Shown here: positions 40,288-45,968 of the stretch, piece by piece
Position numbering within the stretch: the first letter of the stretch is position 1
Layout of the letters: the number at the start of each line of letters is the position of its first letter
Source of the DNA: Nitrospira sp.
GTDB taxonomy: Bacteria > Nitrospirota > Nitrospiria > Nitrospirales > Nitrospiraceae
Reading direction: 5' to 3'
Assembly (NCBI GenBank): GCA_029194675.1
Contig: JARFXP010000012.1
Coordinates: forward strand, 1 to 45,968
DNA: 45,968 nt
Notes under the pieces: generated by a model
What the model saw: only the letters and a program-made list of their open reading frames with translations
Told to the model about the DNA's origin: nothing
The model's database searches: none
Translations under genes and position numbers: made by a program

Positions 40288-40716
40288 TCACGGGGAGAGG
40301 ATATCTCGAACCGCGGCGTGGGCAAAGAAACCCTGCTCTCGGAGCGTGGCAAACCAGGCTCCGGCGAACTTCTTCAAATCTTGTTTCAGCGCGGGCACGA
40401 CATGGGTGCGTGTGCCCGCCTCGTCATAACAATACACCTCCTGAACGATCCCCAGGTAGTCGTTCCGAAATGATATCGGTTCAGCTGCTGCGCCGTCGGG
40501 TACGTTGTGAAACAGGAACACGATGTCGGGATCGCGCATGAGGTCGCCGTTTTGCTCGCCATAGTGACATAGCGATACCAGCCGCTGCCCGTCCGGATTG
40601 ACGCCGATCTCCTCGACCGAGAGTGGCATGTAGCCACGCACCGTGATGCGCACACTATGGGCACCGCCAAGCAGCTGATCGAGATGCGTCGCAAATTCCT
40701 GATACCTCTTCATCAT
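40288..40716 (-). CDS. Plasmid-type hypothetical protein, DUF6908-like
   Basis: A 142-residue soluble protein. The segment LVSLCHYGEQNGDLMRDPDIVFLFH followed by FRNDYLGIVQEVYCYD resembles the DUF6908 pattern found on plasmids and integrative elements, where a HYYxQNGDLMxDPxM motif is followed by QDYLGIxQEV. The AAAGGA ribosome site precedes the start. Likely an accessory of mobile elements; the role is unknown. Confidence 0.65.
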   Translation of the reverse strand: MMKRYQEFATHLDQLLGGAHSVRITVRGYMPLSVEEIGVNPDGQRLVSLCHYGEQNGDLMRDPDIVFLFHNVPDGAAAEPISFRNDYLGIVQEVYCYDEAGTRTHVVPALKQDLKKFAGAWFATLREQGFFAHAAVRDILSP

Positions 40717-40739
40717 CTTGTTTCCTTTCTTCAGATACA

Positions 40740-40771
40740 GGAAGCCCCCGACCCGTGGGCCGGAGGCTTCC
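40740..40771. terminator. Intercistronic hairpin (A copy)
   Basis: GGAAGCC (40740-40746) pairs with GGCTTCC (40765-40771), extended by an inner GC-rich stem. It lies between the 80-residue gene and the DUF6908-like gene; no T-run follows, so it may act as an attenuator or RNA stabiliser. The same hairpin is kept in the B copy at 43628-43659. Confidence 0.5.
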
Positions 40772-40779
40772 CGTGACGG

Positions 40780-41022
40780 TCAGCGATCCGACCGCTCCGC
40801 GATCCAGCGTGTCGCCTGTTGAACGACGACGATCAGCGCGTCAAGGTCTGCGACTCCGAAGGAGTCGGAATTCTTCCAGACTCCATCCTGTCCCTTGTAC
40901 GAGCAGGACACGGTCACGTTGTAGAACGGACCCTTCAGGCCCTCGTTTTGCCAGATGCTCGCCGTGATGCGGCTGCATCGGAGCGTGGTGACCGGCTGGG
41001 GTTTCTTGTCTTGAGGTGCCAT
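40780..41022 (-). CDS. 80-residue hypothetical protein, paralogue A
   Basis: Starts MAPQDKKPQPVTTLRC. The fold looks like a small beta sheet (ASIWQNEGLKGPFYNVTVSCSYK) and a helix (DLDALIVVVQQATRWI). The pattern is common in small plasmid-borne proteins that may bind DNA or other proteins. AAGGAG precedes the start. A 78%-identical paralogue lies at 43669-43911, part of a duplicated block. Confidence 0.8.
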   Translation of the reverse strand: MAPQDKKPQPVTTLRCSRITASIWQNEGLKGPFYNVTVSCSYKGQDGVWKNSDSFGVADLDALIVVVQQATRWIAERSDR

Positions 41023-41040
41023 AGTCTTGTCTCCTTTAAG

Positions 41041-41489
41041 TTAGAGTTGATGTGTTGGCCTCTCACGAGGCAGTGGAGGCCACACAGCGACGACAAAGGA
41101 GACAGAGAGGCCGCTGCACCCTGGCGGGCCGGCGGGCGCGAAGCGGAGGAATGACCGCGAAAGACGACGCGAGTTCTCGCGGCGGGCGGGCATGATCGAC
41201 GCAGCCTGCCGGTGGAAAGCCAGGGCGGTGGCCGGATGCCCACAGGCACCGGACCTGAAACCACAAGCTGGTCCCCGCTCATCACCAGCACGGCATGGCA
41301 GAGCAGCTTCAACGGACGAGGCGAGAAGGTCTTGTTCAGATAGGCCGAAGCGACCAAGCTCGTTCGCCAAGATGGAAGAGAGTCAACGAGTCGGCTTCGA
41401 GACGGTCTTGTGCTTGTTGCAGTTGTCGGCCAGCAGGCGACCGACTACGCGTCAGATGGTTGATGAACGCAGTGGAAGACCGAACGGCT
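41041..41489. repeat. 449-bp near-identical duplicated block, copy A
   Basis: Matches 43928-44376 over 449 bases with no gap and only about four base changes, all near 41112. It begins at TTAGAGTTGATGTGTTGGCC and ends at CGAACGGCT. No known gene is recognised in it. Several overlapping frames are open on the minus strand (for example one reading YLNKTFSPRPLKLLCHAV) but none has a convincing start. Weaker similarity continues to about 41570/44455. Confidence 0.9.
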
Positions 41490-41545
41490 CTCACGAGGTT
41501 GCCGGGGTAGCATCACCATAGTTGTAGTGAAAGAAGGGATGAGAA

Positions 41546-42121
41546 TCAGAGACGACCGGCGTAAGAACGAAGCACCGCCACGAATTGTGTTAAGGACTGG
41601 CGTTCAAGCGTGTCGAGGTATTCACCCGTGGTCTTGGGAGGATGTTTGAGCCTCGCCCGATGTGTTCTGACAGCGGCGCAGACGATGCTCGGTGCCAGGT
41701 TGAACAGGTGCAGCAGAAACTCATCGGGGTGTTGGGGCGTAATGCCGTATTTTTGGAGTTCCTTGTCGGGAAAGTCCGTGAGGTTGTAGGTGACAATGAC
41801 GTCAGCCCTCCCGCGAATGGCGGCCGCCAAGACATGCCGATCATTCGAGTCTGGCAGGGTGAGGGAGGGAATCAACTCCTCAAAATCTTCAACGAGGCAG
41901 TCGCGAGCATGCAGATCCATGAGGTCTCTCGTGCGACGGAGCTGCACCGCAGTGAGATCTGGTCGATCCTCAAGCACCGCCCGTATCCACTCGTCGTGAA
42001 TGTGTGAGGACCATTTGGCACGAAACAGATCTGTTATCGCCAATTCGAGGAGCAGATCACGGAGCGGAGCGGGATACAAAACACAGGCATCGTAGAGCGC
42101 GGTGAAGGTGGCCACATTCAA
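41546..42121 (-). CDS. PIN-domain toxin with TTG start
   Basis: A 191-residue PIN protein. Conserved acidic positions are in FTALYDACVLYPAPLRDLL, HDEWIRAVLEDRPD, LPDSNDRHVLAAAI and YNLTDFPD. The larger C-terminal part (EFLLHLFNLAPSIV onward) is typical of the PIN-toxin group paired with excisionase-like antitoxins. The start is TTG and overlaps the antitoxin stop as TTGA, suggesting tight coupling and low toxin dose. The duplicated block A lies just downstream. Confidence 0.83.
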   Translation of the reverse strand: MNVATFTALYDACVLYPAPLRDLLLELAITDLFRAKWSSHIHDEWIRAVLEDRPDLTAVQLRRTRDLMDLHARDCLVEDFEELIPSLTLPDSNDRHVLAAAIRGRADVIVTYNLTDFPDKELQKYGITPQHPDEFLLHLFNLAPSIVCAAVRTHRARLKHPPKTTGEYLDTLERQSLTQFVAVLRSYAGRL

Positions 42122-42576
42122 TAGCCCATCTTCAGTGCTTGCGCGTCTTCGGTCAGTTGATCGAGGGTCGCACGGCGGTCCGCGTCGATCTGATGTTTGT
42201 AGCGCATGAGATCGGCGAAGAGAATGCGCCGATGGGTTCCCACCTTGCGGTAGGGGATTTTCTGCTCGTCTAACAGATGCACCAGGAACGGACGGGACAC
42301 ATTCAGCACGTCCGCAGCCTCTTGCGTCGTGAGTTCGGCATGGACCGGAATCAGTGTGACGGCATTGCCCGCCGACATTTCGTCAAGGATGCTGAAGAGG
42401 AGTCGGACAGCCGAAGGAGGCAAAAAGAGACGTTCAGGGGTTTTCCGCTTCTGAATAATCTGAACATGGAGATCCAGGGACTGGCCTTGATGCGAGGCCA
42501 AGGCATGGAGCGCTTTCTTCGCGAGCGCGGCATCCTCCGCCGTCGGTACAATCGGTTCTCTGGTCGACGTGGTCAT
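42118..42576 (-). CDS. Excisionase-like HTH antitoxin
   Basis: A 152-residue antitoxin candidate. The N-terminal half is helical. Residues about 85-135 form an excisionase-type winged helix (LTTQEAADVLNVSRPFLVHLLDEQKIPYRKVGTHRRI), followed by a helical tail (LMRYKHQIDADRRATLDQL). Together with the PIN gene it forms a toxin-antitoxin pair of the kind common in environmental bacteria. The first gene of the operon would also repress it. Confidence 0.82.
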   Translation of the reverse strand: MTTSTREPIVPTAEDAALAKKALHALASHQGQSLDLHVQIIQKRKTPERLFLPPSAVRLLFSILDEMSAGNAVTLIPVHAELTTQEAADVLNVSRPFLVHLLDEQKIPYRKVGTHRRILFADLMRYKHQIDADRRATLDQLTEDAQALKMGY

Positions 42577-43309
42577 GGATGCGCTCCTCTCTTCTCTGAA
42601 GGCAGTATAGCAGTCAATCGAAATAAGCGCAATAACCGAAACAAGTGAAATGCTATGCAGGTTTCTGTTGTGGTGGTGCGGTTTGTTCAGACCGCACCAC
42701 GCGGCAGTGGCGGTTCCTCGCCCCGTGATGGTGTCCCTCCCTCGGCTCCTCGATCACCATCGAAGAGCCAAGCCGACCATGAACGGACTCAGACACCGGA
42801 CTCGCACACCGACCTCTTCTCAACATCGTGTTGCGCCCCCTCACCCACGCGGGGGCGCAACGGAATTTCCCTGTCTGTGGCAACGCGCGGCTGCAAGCGT
42901 GACATCGTTCGCGATGGCGCGGTTGCCACGGGCGTGCCACACCCCTTGATGTGCAACGGATGTTCTCTCGGCACGATCGAGTCGCGTGGAGCGACACGAC
43001 GGTGCCTAATCCCATGTGGCACGGCGTCTCCAGACGCGGTGCCTCAAAGACCTGACTGGAGAAGTCTCAGCCCAGAGAGCCTTCCGGGGGATTCCTACAG
43101 CGTGCATGGTCAAGAATGTAGAGCAGAACTTTTCGCCGCGCATCCCATGCCATTGGAACTCCATGAGAAAAGGGCCGGAGGAAGGTCAGCAGGAGGTCAT
43201 TAAATAGCGTAGCATCAAGAAACCGCGACTCGAGCTGGCCAGCAGTGGTCCATGTCTGGATAAAACTGTTCGCATTTATCTGTAAGTGCATGCATATTTA
43301 TCCACTCGT
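42577..43309. other. Intergenic stretch with hairpin and DUF72 remnant
   Basis: Long overlapping frames are open on both strands from 42650 to 43200 because of GC-rich composition; none shows family signatures. It contains a strong hairpin: GTGGTGCGGT (42673-42682) pairs with ACCGCACCAC (42691-42700). At 43090-43260 lies the DUF72 remnant. Confidence 0.5.
43090..43260 (-). pseudogene. Second DUF72 (YecE-like) remnant
   Basis: Reading the minus strand in two frames gives SRFLDATLFNDLLL and then GPFLMEFQWHGMRGEKFCS, which match FNAKLFNELML and GPFLFEFQRHGMSSEEFCS of the DUF72 pseudogene at 36853-37420. Only this short internal piece survives. Confidence 0.7.
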
Positions 43310-43610
43310 ATGAAGCGCGTTGAGCTGGATCGCCAAACTAAAGCTGTGTTCCGCCGCCATCGAGGCATGCTACGAACCTCTCAAGCCCTGAAGCTTGGGA
43401 TCCATCCACGCATTCCTCCCCGACCCTCATCTTCTGGCCTACTCTCCTGAGAGTGCGATCGCGGAGAAATTTCAGGCGATGGTGCAGCTGGATTCAGCGC
43501 TCAGCCGAATGAAGGATTTTTATGACATTTGGCTACTTGCCAGCGGTCATCCATTTGATGGCTCTGTTGTAACCGAAGCGCTCCAGGCCACGTTCACGCG
43601 GCGTCTTGTT
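43310..43610 (+). pseudogene. AbiEi-AbiEii (type IV toxin-antitoxin) fused remnant
   Basis: The first 100 bases encode MKRVELDRQTKAVFRRH and GMLRTSQALKLGIHPR, the N-terminus of an AbiEi-type antitoxin. In another frame from about 43410, HLLAYSPESAIAEKFQAMV and SRMKDFYDIWLLASGHPFDG follow, the C-terminal part of the AbiEii/AbiGii nucleotidyltransferase toxin. Most of both genes is deleted and the toxin end is cut at 43604, where the duplicated block B begins. Confidence 0.78.
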
Positions 43611-43627
43611 TCCTTTCTTCAGATGCA

Positions 43628-43659
43628 GGAAGCCCCCGACGCGAAGGCCGGAGGCTTCC
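43628..43659. terminator. Intercistronic hairpin (B copy)
   Basis: GGAAGCC (43628-43634) pairs with GGCTTCC (43653-43659); it is the counterpart of the hairpin at 40740-40771. Its loop bases differ but the stem is kept. Confidence 0.5.
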
Positions 43660-43668
43660 TCACTGCGA

Positions 43669-43911
43669 TCAGCGACCCGACCGCTCGGTGACCCAGAGTT
43701 TCGCCTGTTGGGCGACCGCCACAAGAGCGTCAAGGTCCGCCAGGCCGAAGGATTCGGAATTCTTCCAGACCCCGTCCTGGCCCTTGTACGAACGGGCCAC
43801 GGTCACGTTGTAGAACGGGCCTTTCATGCCCTCGTTCTTCCAGATGCTCGCCTTGATGCTGCTGCATCGAAGCGTGGTGACCGGCTTGGGTTTTTTGTCG
43901 TGAGGTGCCAT
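43669..43911 (-). CDS. 80-residue hypothetical protein, paralogue B
   Basis: Starts MAPHDKKPKPVTTLRC and has the same length as paralogue A, with 18 differences in 80 residues, many conservative (VWKNSES for VWKNSDS). No stop or frameshift, so both copies are probably under selection. It lies in the duplicated block B, next to the AbiE remnant. Confidence 0.78.
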   Translation of the reverse strand: MAPHDKKPKPVTTLRCSSIKASIWKNEGMKGPFYNVTVARSYKGQDGVWKNSESFGLADLDALVAVAQQAKLWVTERSGR

Positions 43912-43927
43912 GTGTTGTCTCCTTTAG

Positions 43928-44376
43928 TTAGAGTTGATGTGTTGGCCTCTCACGAGGCAGTGGAGGCCACACAGCGACGACAAAGGAGACAGAGAGGCCT
44001 CCGCCACCTGGCGGGCCGGCGGGCGCGAAGCGGAGGAATGACCGCGAAAGACGACGCGAGTTCTCGCGGCGGGCGGGCATGATCGACGCAGCCTGCCGGT
44101 GGAAAGCCAGGGCGGTGGCCGGATGCCCACAGGCACCGGACCTGAAACCACAAGCTGGTCCCCGCTCATCACCAGCACGGCATGGCAGAGCAGCTTCAAC
44201 GGACGAGGCGAGAAGGTCTTGTTCAGATAGGCCGAAGCGACCAAGCTCGTTCGCCAAGATGGAAGAGAGTCAACGAGTCGGCTTCGAGACGGTCTTGTGC
44301 TTGTTGCAGTTGTCGGCCAGCAGGCGACCGACTACGCGTCAGATGGTTGATGAACGCAGTGGAAGACCGAACGGCT
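43928..44376. repeat. 449-bp near-identical duplicated block, copy B
   Basis: Gap-free match to 41041-41489 with about four differences. It lies upstream of paralogue B just as copy A lies upstream of paralogue A. Confidence 0.9.
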
Positions 44377-44475
44377 TTCGAGGCTGTAGGGGAAGTGGCA
44401 CCTTAGTTGTAGTAAAGAAGGGATGAGAATCCGAGACGAGCGGCGTGCGAAACGATCAGACGTTTCCGGCGACTC

Positions 44476-44790
44476 TTAAACCAGACTGAGTTTGAAGGGA
44501 CGGATGGACTGGATGGCGAGAAAGTCCCGTTGATTCTGCGTCACGACGGTCCCACCAATTGCGTGGGCTGACAGCGCAATGAGGACGTCGTGGGTGAGTG
44601 AATGAGCCTGTCCGAGCGGTATCCATGGACGGCTTGAAGCTGCCGTAGGACGCCACCGGCGTCTTCGTAGACTTCCTCAGATGGGACGAGCAGCCGACCC
44701 AGTTTCCGAAAGGTTCTGAACAGATCGTGCAAACGCGTTCGATCCTCAGTTGAAACCAAAAGGGCAGGAGTCTTTGTGTGATCGTCAAGA
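44476..44790 (-). pseudogene. VapC-like PIN toxin, frameshifted
   Basis: One frame gives EDRTRLHDLFRTFRKLGRLLVPSEEVYEDAG and RQLQAVHGY; after about 44622 the text continues in another frame as PLGQAHSLTHDVLIALSAHA and GTVVTQNQRDFLAIQSI. Together they match a VapC-type PIN domain. A single missing base in the run at the break would explain the shift. The N-terminal metal-binding strand is not found and no antitoxin gene is next to it. Confidence 0.75.
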
Positions 44791-44917
44791 CAAAATAAAG
44801 GTCGATAGGCGCGCCATGGGAGGCTATCCGCCGGAGGACCTATTACAAATCTGAAGCATATGGAAGGTCGTGAGGACTACCCTCAAAGAGGGCAAAGAGA
44901 GTGGGTACCGGACGTGC

Positions 44918-45250
44918 TTACAGAAACTCGATGTGTCCTTCCATCTCGTCAGCATCGAGGACCTGGTGGAGTAACATCAAACCATGAATGGTCTCTCCGA
45001 TCGACGTTCCTTGTGGGGCATACACGATGCCACAATGAGGATGCCCAGCAGCATGGAGACGGAGGAAATCGCTATCTTGCGTAAAAATCACCCGCCGTTC
45101 AGCACGGGCTCGCTGCATATGCGCGGCGTCGGGTGCGCTGAGGAGGCCTGCCTCACCCACTGTCTTGATATCAACGCCTCGTTCGCGTAAGCCTTGCACA
45201 ACGGCTCTGGGAACGTGTTCGTCGAGATAGAACCTAATTTTTCCCGGCAT
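44918..45250 (-). CDS. DUF5615 PIN-like toxin
   Basis: A 110-residue protein of the DUF5615 (Mut7-C-like) group. It begins MPGKIRFYLDEHVPRAVV with the first acidic pair (DEH) and has VIFTQDSDFLRLHAAG with the later Asp residues, matching a PIN-like active site. Its start lies inside the end of the DUF433 gene (17-base overlap). This pairing is a recognised toxin-antitoxin arrangement. Confidence 0.85.
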   Translation of the reverse strand: MPGKIRFYLDEHVPRAVVQGLRERGVDIKTVGEAGLLSAPDAAHMQRARAERRVIFTQDSDFLRLHAAGHPHCGIVYAPQGTSIGETIHGLMLLHQVLDADEMEGHIEFL

Positions 45251-45545
45251 TCAGCTTGTGCTTGAGCTTGGAGGGCGTGGCGTGGCGTAAGGACTCGGCA
45301 AAGGCCTGGCCCTCAGCCATGTCTTTGTCGATATCGGCGCGATGATCGAAATAGTACGCGAGGGCGGCATGGACATCAGCTAGCGTCAGGTCATAGTCGC
45401 TGGCAATTTCATCGACACTTTTCCCCAACCGCTCATGCCACATGACAATATCGCACACGGTAATACGATGGCCTGCAACACGGGGTTTCCCCCCTGCAAT
45501 ATCAAGGCTCGTTTCAATGTGCTGATCTAATGTTTTCGTGGGCAT
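45234..45545 (-). CDS. DUF433 antitoxin
   Basis: A 103-residue protein with the DUF433 core: SLDIAGGKPRVAGHRITVCDIVMWHERLGKSVDEIASDYDLTLADVHAALAYYFDH. This is a small winged-helix-like fold. The start MPTKTLDQH is fixed by AAGGGGG; an upstream Met (45566) is less likely. It precedes the DUF5615 toxin and is the outermost gene at the right end. Confidence 0.87.
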   Translation of the reverse strand: MPTKTLDQHIETSLDIAGGKPRVAGHRITVCDIVMWHERLGKSVDEIASDYDLTLADVHAALAYYFDHRADIDKDMAEGQAFAESLRHATPSKLKHKLNAGKN

Positions 45546-45725
45546 GAAGGACCCCCTTACTTCCACTAGCGACAGCCTCTAATGTAGCAGAGTTGTTTCT
45601 GATACACCAGAACCACCAGCGAACTGTTGAATAGATCAAAAGAGAGTGTTGGTGGTTAGATGCTTGGAGCACGCGCTGAATGAGTCTTGTAATCAAAATG
45701 ATGTAGTACTCTATTCGGGGTCCTC

Positions 45726-45745
45726 TGCTACCACGCTGCTACCAG
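45726..45745. promoter_or_regulatory. Candidate integrase arm-type binding sites (right end)
   Basis: TGCTACCAC (45726-45734) and TGCTACCAG (45737-45745) match the three repeats at 198-227 and lie just inside attR. Role inferred from symmetry of the two ends. Confidence 0.55.
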
Positions 45746-45841
45746 GACAGGACAAACTAGCCCCATCTTGCCCCCTATCGGAGGAGTCGTCTTTTGTTGT
45801 TTCTTGTGGGGTTAGGTTGTCTGAGGTGGGACTAGAGACAG

Positions 45842-45886
45842 TTTGTAAACCGCAGGTTGGAGGTTCGATTCCTCTCGCCAGCTCCA
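45842..45886 (+). repeat. attR core, 45-bp direct repeat of tRNA-Thr 3' end
   Basis: Identical to 83-127 and in the same orientation. The upstream half of the tRNA is missing here, so this is the displaced 3' end left by integration. The final 82 bases of the window are host flank without a visible gene. Confidence 0.95.
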
Positions 45887-45968
45887 AACCAAGCTCGCTC
45901 GATCCGGAGCGCTCCCAATCTGCGCGACGGAATAAACGCCTCCTGTGAATCCATTTCTATTGTTCGAC

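Noticed and set aside
42653..43203. Long frames on both strands (120 and 182 codons)
   Set aside because: GC-rich sequence keeps several frames open at once. The proteins are arginine/proline-rich without known domains or credible starts, and the right part overlaps the DUF72 remnant.
1..45968. CRISPR arrays, rRNA genes and further tRNAs
   Set aside because: No regularly spaced repeats with unique spacers were seen; the repeated elements found are dispersed and upstream of genes. No other cloverleaf or rRNA sequence was recognised by eye.

Overview
The window looks like one complete integrated mobile element with a few bases of host DNA on each side. A tRNA-Thr gene (anticodon TGT) sits at 52-127. 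Its last 45 bases (83-127) recur exactly at 45842-45886, and a tyrosine integrase with an excisionase-like partner lies directly inside the left copy. A relaxase/MobC pair near the right end, with no type IV secretion genes, makes it best described as an integrative and mobilizable element of about 45.8 kb. The host is probably a Nitrospira-like bacterium. This is inferred from the NuoI-type protein, the separate alpha and beta subunits of a 2-oxoacid:ferredoxin oxidoreductase, and the overall style of the proteins; no rRNA or other marker gene is present to prove it.

Layout. 0.06-2 kb: integrase, excisionase and a small companion. 2.18-3.31 kb: a whole IS5-family insertion with inverted repeats and a TTAG target duplication, whose transposase has an apparent internal deletion. 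3.3-10 kb: small stress-type proteins (CsbD, PepSY, RRM, secreted and membrane microproteins) and the Na+/H+ antiporter NhaA. 10.2-19.0 kb: one giant NdvB-like cyclic beta-1,2-glucan synthase gene. 19.1-29.6 kb: MlaC-like protein, HhH protein, DUF3309 and DUF1328 membrane proteins, zinc ribbons, ferritin-like protein, general stress protein, HflK/HflC, a Crp/Fnr regulator and an XRE-type regulator. 29.8-34.5 kb: 2-oxoacid:ferredoxin oxidoreductase beta and alpha subunits, an ErpA-type Fe-S protein, a NuoI-like ferredoxin protein, PsiE and tiny membrane proteins. 34.6-36.6 kb: a secreted protein, a BON-domain protein and small proteins. 36.8-45.6 kb: toxin-antitoxin pairs, the mobilization module, a duplicated block and several gene remnants.

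Much of the cargo concerns the envelope, osmotic or sodium stress, membrane proteolysis, iron and redox. It resembles in concept (not in gene order) the transmissible stress-tolerance loci of other bacteria. The most notable new signal is a ~72-bp element present six times, always 90-200 bases upstream of a small stress-type gene or operon and always in the same orientation relative to that gene; it could define an island-wide regulon. Other notable points are a pair of conserved 35-residue membrane microproteins, a 449-bp non-coding block kept almost identical in two copies while the adjacent genes have diverged, and an integrase whose C-terminal tail is predicted to change between the integrated and excised states. 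The right end is a graveyard of defence and toxin genes (AbiE, VapC, DUF72 remnants) among intact PIN-type toxin-antitoxin pairs.
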